Shown here piece by piece: positions 15,896 to 23,477 of a stretch of DNA of 23,477 nucleotides (position 1 is its first letter; every line of letters starts with the position of its first letter). This stretch comes from UBA1664 sp964531715 (lineage in GTDB: Bacteria > Pseudomonadota > Alphaproteobacteria > Micavibrionales > UBA1664), in assembly GCA_964531715.1 (NCBI GenBank), contig CAZHEE010000014.1, forward strand, positions 1 through 23,477, written 5' to 3'. Position numbers and translations under genes: made by a program. The notes beneath the pieces are model-generated. The model was given only the letters and a program-made list of their open reading frames with translations. It did not search any database and was not told the origin of the DNA.

Positions 15896-15950
15896 GAAAT
15901 GTCCTTATTTTGTAAATCTTTAACTCAAAATAAGAATAGCGGGATGAATG

Positions 15951-16583
15951 TCAATTATATTTCAAGTCAATAATCTCTTCAGGCATGTGCGCCGGCATTC
16001 TGGTTTCAAAGTCGTTCGCTTCCAACAAAATAGGGATGGATTGATTAAACGATTCGATTGTGACACGTGCAACATCATCACCCAAACCATTCTTCGAATC
16101 AAATAATTCAAAGACAGCTTGAGCATTTTGAATGGGTTCACTCGCCTCATCATCTTTCGGACGCTCATTGCTTTGCGTCTCTGATAAGAGATTAAGCGAC
16201 TTTCGGTCAACTGTGACGCGCGCAAGTTGCGGAAAATTGCCTGAAACGGTATAAAAACATTCCATTTCTTCCGATTTTTGACCACCATATGGCGTTGTAT
16301 AGAGATATCTGATTTCTGCGCCTGCCGGTCTCTCGCGTGCCGATAGAACCTCTAAAGAATCCGGATATTGCAAATATTGATTTAAAAATACATGGCATAG
16401 CCCGTAACGCCATGTTCCCTGCCGTGTTCCGCCCAATGACAGGCTGTAAATCAAATATGCGATGGCCAGAATTAATATGACGCCGCCAATCAATATATAC
16501 TCCTGATTCTGTTTCACAAAGGCACTTGCCTTCGTATCCTTGTCATGGATTTCACCAAGTATACGCGGGAAGGTCAATTTCAT
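15951..16583 (-). CDS. Single-pass membrane protein linked to the Dot/Icm genes, unknown function
   Basis: I do not recognise the family. The 210 residues start with about 27 polar residues, followed by one helix (about 28-50, YILIGGVILILAIAYLIYSL). The remainder is likely periplasmic, with acidic and proline-rich stretches and a mixed alpha/beta look. The layout, a short inner tail, one helix and a periplasmic domain, resembles inner-membrane assembly proteins of secretion systems, but I see no match to IcmL/DotI or IcmG. It begins nine bases after the icmB stop, with AAGGGA inside the end of icmB, so it is co-expressed with the Dot/Icm genes. Confidence 0.8.
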   Translation of the reverse strand: MKLTFPRILGEIHDKDTKASAFVKQNQEYILIGGVILILAIAYLIYSLSLGGTRQGTWRYGLCHVFLNQYLQYPDSLEVLSARERPAGAEIRYLYTTPYGGQKSEEMECFYTVSGNFPQLARVTVDRKSLNLLSETQSNERPKDDEASEPIQNAQAVFELFDSKNGLGDDVARVTIESFNQSIPILLEANDFETRMPAHMPEEIIDLKYN

Positions 16584-16592
16584 GAGTGTCCC

Positions 16593-19500
16593 TTACCCAT
16601 CATATTCATCGCCCATGAGTTGGCGTTGACGCTCGGCCTCATACCGATCTTCACTGGCTTTAATCAGTTCCTCAACAATTTCCTCAATAATTTGGGATGT
16701 GGCAGAGGTCTGCGTTTCGCCATCTTCTGATAATTTGAAAACACGGCGTTTAATTTCTGCGCGCGCTGACCCGCCAGGGAAGGCGGCGGCAAGCATCTGA
16801 CGCGCTCGCCCTGCACCAAGCTTTGTGTAAAGGCGGTTACGTATGGCGACATCTTCGGATGAGGTGGAAAGCGCCCAAAGCTCAATAGGCCCTAGCGTAT
16901 TAATCAAATGCTGCTCATACCGACCCTCGGTTGTTCCAAGCACAAACAAAGCGGGCGCACCTGAGGATCGTGGTCCTGTCAGGCGGAAACGAATGACGTT
17001 TCGCGCCGTATTGGATAGTCCGAAACGCTCTTGTGTCATGTCAACAACCCGGTCGGATATGGCGGAGCCTAAAACCCAAACGCCTGTTGCCAGGTCAATC
17101 ATATCATCGCTGAAATCCTCCAAAAGCTGTGATGACAGGACAATTTGAACGCCACGTTTCCGTCCTTCACGTACATCACGAATAAGCTGACCACGGACGG
17201 AATAGGACTTACTTGTCCTGTGAAATTCATCATAGCAAAGGCGTTTCGGGCTTTCCGATATATCTTGAAGGCGCAGTTCATGGAATTGGCGGTAGCGTTC
17301 AGGTATTTGCCCGAGAGCCTCACGCGACAGCCACCAGCTTCGCACCAGCGCATGACGTGCCAGCATATACATGATGGAGGTTTGGCGGTCTGCCGTATCA
17401 TCGCCCTGCGGTGCAACATCCATCAGGTCAAGTGAGCAGACACGCGCATCCGTAATCTCAAACTTTGTGACGGATGAAAGTATCGGAAATTCCCGAATGG
17501 CGGATGTAATCATCCGTTCAAACGCGCTAATGACATTTTCCGCGCTATTCCCGATTTGGGCTTGCTCTAAAAGGGCGCGGATTTGAGGGCGTCGTGCGGC
17601 CGTAATGGCATCACCTAGTACAGGGACGGCATGACGTTGCGCCAAATTTGCAATATACGGTTGCTCAAGGTCAAAAAACTTATCAACAATATCCCACCAA
17701 TAAGGGTCTTCGGGCAAATGGACATTATATTTCTTAAGGGCTTCATCAATTTCAGGGTCAAGACGGGGTAAGTAGGGTCTTGGCTCCGCATTGGCCTCCT
17801 CATCGTGACGCCAGCGATACATCTCATCAACAACCAAACCAGAAAGCTGTTGAATACCATCATAGGGTTTTTCCGCGCCGGGCGGCGTACATAATAATGT
17901 CATAAGCTCAATCAGATAACTGCGCTCATCAATTAATGGTTTACGCATTCCGAGTTGTGTATCAAACGGATTAATCGCATATTCAGGGGTCATTTGAAGG
18001 CGATAATAGGCGGCCTCGTGTTGACGTTCAGACGGGAGAGACTCTTTAATAAGCGAAATAAGCCCTGCCGATGACGGACCAATATCAATCACCGCAACAT
18101 AAGGGAGTTTAGAATTTCCGGGTGATAAAATGGTTGCAAGGTTCAGTGTATTGAGCAAAACCGATTTACCCGCGCCCGGTTGTGCGAATATCAGGTCAAA
18201 CCAAGTTGTTGTAAGGTTCGTACCCGTTTGATAAGGCCAGATTTTACCGTCTGGCGTACGCAGGAGCAATGCGCCATGGTCAAACGGGCTAGACGGGCGT
18301 TGCCATGGGAGGAGCTTCATCGCCTCATACATTGGCGCAATCGCTGTCGGCGCGGTCGAGGCGCAGGCAATCCCCATGGCCGAGGACATCACGCAATCAA
18401 GCGGGTCACCAACCACATTTGAAACCTGGCAATAACCCCAGCTTTCAACCGCCTGCATTAAAATGGAAATACGGTCTTCCAACAGATTTTGCTTCCCCTC
18501 AGGTGCAAATGTAGCAAGCGATATGCGAAGCTTCACAACAGGCTCACTTCGGGCTAAGGATTGCAAAGATTCTAGTGATTTTTTAATTGTTTTATTCGTT
18601 GGATTAGTGATGGCCAAAAAGGTTGCAATCAGGGCTTTCGCACCCGTGGCCTCCGCGCCGCCACTTTCAATCAAGAAGGAAATTCGGTATGGGATATTCG
18701 CCTCAAACAAACGATTAAGCAACATCGGAAAGGGCGATGGGTCACTGGGCGCAAGCGTCATATCCACCCCACCCCATAGGAGAGAGCCGATCTTGACACT
18801 TCTTTTATTAATAATTTCGCCATGTGCGCTGGCAATTTGCTGTTTCAACGGCGGCCATAGAATTTCGGAATAATCATTCGCTGATTCTGGCGCGCGCACT
18901 GGAATTTTATCCCCCGGTAAAACCGGCCGCCATTTATCATTCGCCATATCGGGAAACAGATTATTACGCACGGCGGCAAGGGCGCTATGGCTGTCCATAA
19001 TATCCGCCCTGATTCCGATTTCATTGAGAGCCGAGGTTATCCCTGAAACATAAGATTTATGCCGTGCGCGAATTGCATCCACCGCCGCACGCGGGTTTTG
19101 CGCACTGAATGTCGGGACTTTCGGGCTTTTGTCCCTTTGGTTGGCAGCTGCGCGTTTCAGTTCGGTCGGGGTTAAGATATTTGGGCGTGTCCAAAGGACG
19201 AAATAGCATTCTTCCTGAATCATAAAACGTGCCAAATGCCGCGCGCGTTCGTCCAGCAAATCCTCAATTTCAAGGCCCAGAGTACGGGCGGTTGTTTTTG
19301 ACGGAAAAATTTCTTTCTCTGTCATGGTTCTTGCTCGCCCTGGATTTCTGGCAAAATAAACCTGCAAGGCATGCCCTGGGCGGTCAAACCGCGCGCCCAG
19401 CTTTACCGTTGCGGCCTCTAAAATATAATTATATTCTTCCTGACCGATAATCTGCCTGCTGCCGTCAATTTTCAGATAACTGATGAGCGAGCCGTCTTCG

Positions 19501-19607
19501 GCAACAAGCGTTTCACTGTCATCCGCCGTTTCGAGGCGAATGAAAGATTCAATCGGTTGTTTTGCCATTGCGACGAAGGCTGAGAAAAATTTCCCTAAAA
19601 AACTCAT
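16593..19607 (-). CDS. icmB: Type IVB secretion ATPase IcmB/DotO
   Basis: VirB4-type energising ATPase of the Dot/Icm (type IVB) secretion or conjugation machinery, on the cytoplasmic face of the inner membrane. Length 1004 is close to the 1009 of Legionella IcmB. Walker A QPGAGKSVL lies near residue 475 and the Walker B-type RLCYDEFHRT near 790, followed by RKRGVQIVLSSQLLEDF, a sensor-like segment. The N-terminal part with KLGARFDRPGHALQVYF is typical of this subgroup. It follows icmJ after 164 bases that contain a palindromic repeat, and has only a weak ribosome site. Gene order supports the identification. Confidence 0.93.
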   Translation of the reverse strand: MSFLGKFFSAFVAMAKQPIESFIRLETADDSETLVAEDGSLISYLKIDGSRQIIGQEEYNYILEAATVKLGARFDRPGHALQVYFARNPGRARTMTEKEIFPSKTTARTLGLEIEDLLDERARHLARFMIQEECYFVLWTRPNILTPTELKRAAANQRDKSPKVPTFSAQNPRAAVDAIRARHKSYVSGITSALNEIGIRADIMDSHSALAAVRNNLFPDMANDKWRPVLPGDKIPVRAPESANDYSEILWPPLKQQIASAHGEIINKRSVKIGSLLWGGVDMTLAPSDPSPFPMLLNRLFEANIPYRISFLIESGGAEATGAKALIATFLAITNPTNKTIKKSLESLQSLARSEPVVKLRISLATFAPEGKQNLLEDRISILMQAVESWGYCQVSNVVGDPLDCVMSSAMGIACASTAPTAIAPMYEAMKLLPWQRPSSPFDHGALLLRTPDGKIWPYQTGTNLTTTWFDLIFAQPGAGKSVLLNTLNLATILSPGNSKLPYVAVIDIGPSSAGLISLIKESLPSERQHEAAYYRLQMTPEYAINPFDTQLGMRKPLIDERSYLIELMTLLCTPPGAEKPYDGIQQLSGLVVDEMYRWRHDEEANAEPRPYLPRLDPEIDEALKKYNVHLPEDPYWWDIVDKFFDLEQPYIANLAQRHAVPVLGDAITAARRPQIRALLEQAQIGNSAENVISAFERMITSAIREFPILSSVTKFEITDARVCSLDLMDVAPQGDDTADRQTSIMYMLARHALVRSWWLSREALGQIPERYRQFHELRLQDISESPKRLCYDEFHRTSKSYSVRGQLIRDVREGRKRGVQIVLSSQLLEDFSDDMIDLATGVWVLGSAISDRVVDMTQERFGLSNTARNVIRFRLTGPRSSGAPALFVLGTTEGRYEQHLINTLGPIELWALSTSSEDVAIRNRLYTKLGAGRARQMLAAAFPGGSARAEIKRRVFKLSEDGETQTSATSQIIEEIVEELIKASEDRYEAERQRQLMGDEYDG

Positions 19608-19686
19608 AAACAGAAGTGTAAATTGCTCGCACTATGAAGTGAAGTGATATTTGACGCTTGCATTAAGTTAAGAAATTTTCATATCT

Positions 19687-19769
19687 GTCATTGCGAGGGA
19701 GCACCGCGACCGCGGCAATCCATAAATATTAAAGACTGTATGGATTGCTTCGCTTACGCTCGCAATGAC
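19687..19769. repeat. Dispersed palindromic repeat between icmJ and icmB
   Basis: GTCATTGCGAG (19687-19697) pairs with CTCGCAATGAC (19759-19769), and inside it GCAATCCATA (19715-19724) with TATGGATTGC (19739-19748). This wording is a widely dispersed intergenic repeat in many bacterial genomes. It ends three bases before the icmJ stop codon and separates icmJ from icmB within the operon, where the RNA hairpin might adjust downstream expression. Confidence 0.9.
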
Positions 19770-19771
19770 GT

Positions 19772-20515
19772 TTAGGCCGCTTTCAGTTGAGCGTAATGGT
19801 TAATCCAGTCATTGGGATTGAGCGCGGCAAAAGGCCCGTCTTTAGACCGCCAATAGGCAAGAATTTGCGGAAATTGATTAAATTCAAGGTCGCCTTCTTT
19901 AACCGTGCGGCGGTCGAGTGGAAAGAGGCGGATGCCATCCAGTTTTTTGTGACGGGCATCATAGGCCTTCCTCGGAATGTAATCTTTAAGCACAAGGCTC
20001 AAAATACGCGGGTCATCGGTTTTAACGCGCTCGATTGCCTCCTCGCGCCGTTTCATAATCATTTCAAGCGTACGGCGTGCCATATCCGCCATGGGGCCTT
20101 GCGTGATACGGGCGACATAGATTGAGCGGGCAAGGTGATGCAATTGCGGCTGGGTGAGCTCGGGCATCCAAATGAGCGTTCCTGACTTCATATCCGCCAC
20201 TTTCTCAAGGTGAAAACATTGATGGCAAAAAATGCAAGATGTGACAAGCGCGTCATCACCGGTCAGCGCGGCAATTTTATTATCCTGCTTCGCCAGCTCG
20301 GTTTTTGACCGATCCAGCACAAGTTGAAATTTCTTTGATTGAAACCCACAAAAATTGCAGGTGTGATTATCCCGCGCGAAAATGCGATCACGGGTTTTTT
20401 CATCGGCATTCGGGTCAAACGCATGCGGGGCAGCGACCATTCCGTCACTGCCCTGCCTGTCTTGAGCCTCAAACGCTTCATTTGAGAGTGCGAGGTTTAA
20501 TATGTTATCTACCAC
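19772..20515 (-). CDS. icmJ: Dot/Icm protein IcmJ/DotN (HNH-like zinc protein)
   Basis: IcmJ/DotN belongs to the type IV coupling complex with DotL and DotM in Legionella and has an HNH-nuclease-like zinc fold without shown nuclease role. Here DRIFARDNHTCNFCGFQSKK supplies the first CxxC, CIFCHQC the second cluster, and GTLIWMPELTQPQ is the family signature after it. The open frame extends to 20620 inside icmD, but the residues before LNLALSNEAF do not look like the family. I choose the GTG at 20515, which gives 247 residues and an 11-base overlap with icmD. ATG codons at 20557 and 20440 are alternatives. About 40 residues longer than Legionella IcmJ, mostly at the C-terminus. Confidence 0.88.
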   Translation of the reverse strand: MVDNILNLALSNEAFEAQDRQGSDGMVAAPHAFDPNADEKTRDRIFARDNHTCNFCGFQSKKFQLVLDRSKTELAKQDNKIAALTGDDALVTSCIFCHQCFHLEKVADMKSGTLIWMPELTQPQLHHLARSIYVARITQGPMADMARRTLEMIMKRREEAIERVKTDDPRILSLVLKDYIPRKAYDARHKKLDGIRLFPLDRRTVKEGDLEFNQFPQILAYWRSKDGPFAALNPNDWINHYAQLKAA

Positions 20516-20921
20516 CGGTAGCCCCACCACCAGTGGACCCTCCCATACCTTGTGCATCGAAACCTTGGAAACCAGTGTTATCTGAACTTGTGATTGCGGT
20601 TCCTTGAATTGCGGACACAACAGGCGGTAAAGCCATAATCATCCCACCAAAACCGAGTTTCGCCAAACCGTTTTTCATTGGTGGTTGACCAGGGTTTTCA
20701 ACAGATTGTTTAAGATTGACAACACCCAATGCTGCCAAAGCAAATCCACCTAAGTAGCAAAGAAACGCAACTGTATCGGCAAATGGATCAGCTACCTTTC
20801 CAGAAATTGTATCAGTGTAGGTATTTAAACTACCTTGTCCAGCACTTGCAATTCCTGAAAAAGCGCCTGTCATCAGTGCCGATGCCATAAAGGCCGTTGT
20901 TTTTTTATAAGTTTTAAGCAT
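20505..20921 (-). CDS. icmD: Dot/Icm protein IcmD/DotP
   Basis: Small inner-membrane protein of the type IVB apparatus. The 138 residues start with a signal-like segment ending about ASA (residue 27), then two membrane helices, about 50-70 (VAFLCYLGGFALAALGV) and 88-107 (KLGFGGMIMALPPVVSAIQG), then a Gly/Ser-rich tail. Legionella IcmD (132 residues) has the same plan. A strong GGAGG precedes the start. It lies 29 bases after the icmC-like gene and overlaps icmJ. The same module occurs again inside the upstream protein. Confidence 0.88.
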   Translation of the reverse strand: MLKTYKKTTAFMASALMTGAFSGIASAGQGSLNTYTDTISGKVADPFADTVAFLCYLGGFALAALGVVNLKQSVENPGQPPMKNGLAKLGFGGMIMALPPVVSAIQGTAITSSDNTGFQGFDAQGMGGSTGGGATGGR

Positions 20922-20950
20922 AGTATTTTCCTCCGTTAATATGCGTTAGT

Positions 20951-22165
20951 TTATTGAAATTGTACCCCAAAAGCGTTAATTCCCAAAGTTGTTTGTATAA
21001 TATTTGCGAATTGACCAAAATTCACAAGGATCGCCCCCGCAATCACATGTGACAAACCACCCATGACCGAGGCTTGCTGTCCGCCCTCCGCAACATCGCG
21101 AAGCACGAAAAAGCCCCTGACTATGGATAGAATTCCGACGATAATTAAAAATGCCAAGATGGCCGTGATGACACTTTGTGTGTGCGCGTAAGCTTCGTCA
21201 CTCATTGAATCCTCAATCGCCATAAAGGCCACTTCTGTATATGAATCGCGCCCACCAAAGATAGTTTCGGTCATTGTCCCGACCATGGGTGCGATTGAAA
21301 ACAACGCCGCCGCCAGTAAAAACGTCCCGATTGTCCCCAAACCCGTTGGGCCTTGGGGCCCTTGTTGCGCAGTTTTTGTAAATCTATGAAGACCTATCAA
21401 TGTCATAACCGTTCCCGCAATATAGCAGAAAAAAACCAGCATATTATTAAAAGGCCAGTAGATATTGGCAACCATCCGCACCATCATATCATCAAGTGTA
21501 CCGGGCGTTCCAGATGTTGCGCCTGACTGATCCCAACCAATATTTTGAACGTCTGCGTCACTCCCGAATGTACCAAAGGCAACATCCGATAATAATGGTA
21601 GCGACATCACCAATCCACCAACAGCAATGAATTTTATTGCATCGGGTAATGGCACATTTTGAGGCCCGAATTCAAAATGATTTTTAAGTTTATAGAGACC
21701 GGCCGCAACGAATAAAAATCCCATCAAATATGCCAAGAATGAAATGGCATCAGGCAACAGACTGGAGTTTGCGACAATTTGGTCGATTAAACCCCCAACT
21801 GTGTCTGCATCTGTGTCAGGACTGTCGCTGCCGCCAGCTGCGCTGCCGTCACCTCCGCCTGCGGTCCCCTGAACGGCAGAGACAATAGGCGGTAACGCCA
21901 TAAAAAACCCACCAAACGCAAGCTTCGTTACAGGCACCTTTAAAGGCTCTTGACCACCCTCTGTCACTTTCCTTAAACCATGAACCCCAAGAGCAATAAG
22001 AACAAAACCACCAAGATAGCAGATAAAAGCAATTAGATTTGGAAAACTTATAACGCCATCAGATATACTGATTAAATACTCATTCAGCGTACTGGCCTGT
22101 GCGGAAACACCTGTAACCGCAAAAATCCCTGTCAAAAGTAAAGTTTTTATTAATTTTTTATACAT
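20951..22165 (-). CDS. IcmC/DotE-like protein with tandem IcmD-type modules
   Basis: This 404-residue membrane protein occupies the icmC place. A signal-like segment (1-25, ending SAQA) is followed by three similar two-helix modules at about 43-102, 135-200 and 240-304. Each has F-x2-Y-x2-G in the first helix, a cytoplasm-type turn with Gly/Pro/Lys, and a second helix ending in LP or AP, then a T-A/F-G-type exit. The first is close to IcmD itself, sharing CYLGGF, MALPP and QGTA. The last part (330-404, with GGLSHVIAGAILVNF) resembles the C-terminus of Legionella IcmC/DotE. Legionella IcmC has about 194 residues, so this is about twice as long. Gene order C-D-J-B supports the call. It probably sits in the inner membrane with IcmD. 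Confidence 0.8.
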   Translation of the reverse strand: MYKKLIKTLLLTGIFAVTGVSAQASTLNEYLISISDGVISFPNLIAFICYLGGFVLIALGVHGLRKVTEGGQEPLKVPVTKLAFGGFFMALPPIVSAVQGTAGGGDGSAAGGSDSPDTDADTVGGLIDQIVANSSLLPDAISFLAYLMGFLFVAAGLYKLKNHFEFGPQNVPLPDAIKFIAVGGLVMSLPLLSDVAFGTFGSDADVQNIGWDQSGATSGTPGTLDDMMVRMVANIYWPFNNMLVFFCYIAGTVMTLIGLHRFTKTAQQGPQGPTGLGTIGTFLLAAALFSIAPMVGTMTETIFGGRDSYTEVAFMAIEDSMSDEAYAHTQSVITAILAFLIIVGILSIVRGFFVLRDVAEGGQQASVMGGLSHVIAGAILVNFGQFANIIQTTLGINAFGVQFQ

Positions 22166-22293
22166 TTTTACTTTAATTCTCTCTATTACAGTAAAACATA
22201 AAAGGTGCTATAAATGCAATAAAATCCGTTATCTTTTTTTACCGTAATACCAGAATTCTACAGTTATTTGCTTAACAATATGTTAAAATTTAG

Positions 22294-23477
22294 TTAGGCT
22301 TTATTCATGTAAAATAATATTTTCCTTGATAATTCTTTTGTGAAAATCGCAATGGTTGTTTGAATATCATCATATTTAACACGGTTTTTTTCAATATAAT
22401 ATAAAACATGATCACTAAGTTTCGCAGTTAACAAAACATCAGAGTAGGTATAGGCCGCAGGCGTATCCATAACAATTAAATCATAATCCTGTTTGACATG
22501 ATTGATAAGCTCCTTAATGCGCGAATGATTGAGCAGTGTTTGGGCGTGAACTGAAATTGTTTTACCTGTCATGAGATGAACACCTGTCGTGTGGTTTTTG
22601 TAAATTGTCTCTTCCAAAGGTAGCCGTCCACTTAAATAATCGCCAAGCCCGCGTGCATTGCCAGTCTTAAATATTCTATGAATTGAAGGCGCGCGCATAT
22701 CGGCATCAATTAATAAGACATTATAGCCTTTCTGCTTTGCAATTACCGATAACCAGGAAGCTATCGTCGATTTTCCCTCACCACTATATGTTGACGTAAC
22801 TGATAAGACTTTTGAGGAATTTGCAGGTTCTTCAACGGATATAACAGTTATCATGGAACGTATGGATTCTGCAACTTCACCTGATAAGTTTGCTTGTATC
22901 CAATCAATTACATTTTCATTATCTTTTGATATTGAGGCAGTCGGTATAATGCCCCTTAACTCTTTTCCAGTTACATTTTTGACATCGTATGGACTGTTAA
23001 TAATTTTAACTAGGGTTAGACTTTTTAAGCGAGATACAATAAAAGCCACTATCAGCCCGCTCAGCAAACCTATAGCAAGAATAATTATCGCCAATTGAGT
23101 ATTTAAAATTGACTTTGATTCAGGTTTTTGAATAACTTTAACGACAGGAACCGTAAGATCGAGATTAGACAACATGCTTAAAGTTGTATCAATGGAATGA
23201 ACAAGAAGTTTCTGCGTGGCAGGTTCAATATTATTTTTGATCTTCGACTTTGCCTGTGCTAACTCTGTTTGCAAACGCTTTATTTGGGATTCTTCAATAT
23301 CGAGATTAATTTCCAATGAATTCGCAAAAATAATCAGCTCTTTTTCAATGGTTTCTCTTAATTTGACAAGCTCACCTTCTATTTGATCGGTATCACTTTG
23401 CGCATTAATAGCTCCCTTTAAATCATTAAGGAGATTTGTTTCTTGTTCTTTCAAGTCTTTGAACACCGGACTGTTGA
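22294..23477 (-). CDS. Wzc-like chain-length protein with tyrosine-kinase domain, partial
   Basis: Bacterial tyrosine-kinase/polysaccharide co-polymerase type, with the N-terminus outside the window. The frame is open to the last base; a GTG at 23466 is inside the protein, not a start. A coiled-coil region (about 23460-23190) is followed by a proline-containing segment and a membrane helix (TQLAIIILAIGLLSGLIVAFIV). The cytoplasmic ATPase then shows Walker A STYSGEGKST, Walker A' VLLIDADMRAPS and Walker B LIVMDTPAA. The C-terminus ends shortly after in ILFYMNKA and lacks the tyrosine-rich tail usual for autophosphorylation. Probably acts in export or length control of a surface polysaccharide. 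The gene stops 128 bases before the icmC-like gene on the same strand. Confidence 0.87.
   Translation of the reverse strand, partial: NSPVFKDLKEQETNLLNDLKGAINAQSDTDQIEGELVKLRETIEKELIIFANSLEINLDIEESQIKRLQTELAQAKSKIKNNIEPATQKLLVHSIDTTLSMLSNLDLTVPVVKVIQKPESKSILNTQLAIIILAIGLLSGLIVAFIVSRLKSLTLVKIINSPYDVKNVTGKELRGIIPTASISKDNENVIDWIQANLSGEVAESIRSMITVISVEEPANSSKVLSVTSTYSGEGKSTIASWLSVIAKQKGYNVLLIDADMRAPSIHRIFKTGNARGLGDYLSGRLPLEETIYKNHTTGVHLMTGKTISVHAQTLLNHSRIKELINHVKQDYDLIVMDTPAAYTYSDVLLTAKLSDHVLYYIEKNRVKYDDIQTTIAIFTKELSRKILFYMNKA

Noticed and set aside
15904..15934. Inverted repeat CTTATTTTG/CAAAATAAG before tas
   Set aside because: AT-only stem with a 13-base loop and no T-run after it; too weak to call a terminator.
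20516..20620. Upstream part of the icmJ open frame
   Set aside because: It lies wholly inside icmD in another frame and is unlike IcmJ; a GTG at 20515 is preferred.

Overview
The window reads as a chromosomal segment of an alphaproteobacterium that is moderately AT-rich by eye and probably comes from a metagenome or draft assembly, since it holds a 100-N scaffold gap. The order mutM-rpsT-dnaA, the adk form with a shortened lid, and the NrdB and SecY sequences all point to Alphaproteobacteria. The Dot/Icm (type IVB secretion) genes and the surface-adhesion genes suggest a lineage that interacts with other cells. I cannot fix the order or family.

Left part (1-7780). The window opens in the end of an IS5-family element. 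This abuts, at a CTAG, the stop codon of a very large type I-secreted adhesin gene on the minus strand, which contains collapsed repeats and the assembly gap. Divergent from it, behind a good sigma70-type promoter, run secY and adk without the ribosomal protein genes that normally surround them. Next on the same strand is an unusual gene. Its product joins an N-terminal MshEN (cyclic-di-GMP-binding type) domain, one membrane helix and a LapG-like transglutaminase-fold cysteine protease. The adhesin N-terminus carries three PAAG motifs and one AAAG motif of the kind LapG proteases cut. I read this as a possible compact version of the Lap adhesin-release circuit, in which the c-di-GMP sensor and the protease are one polypeptide.

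Middle part (7807-15895), all on the minus strand. It holds nrdB, an orphan gene with a Fur-like box, a cluster of intergenic palindromes, a tight dnaA-folK-folP unit, rpsT, mutM (with a zinc finger that has lost two of four cysteines), an FMN-dependent NAD(P)H reductase and a Tas-like aldo/keto reductase.

Right part (15951-23477), also on the minus strand. A Dot/Icm block reads, in transcription order, icmC-like fusion, icmD, icmJ, icmB and an unknown single-pass membrane protein. The order C-D-J-B matches the Legionella locus. The icmC-like protein is expanded into tandem IcmD/IcmC-type modules. The window ends inside a Wzc-like tyrosine-kinase/chain-length protein.
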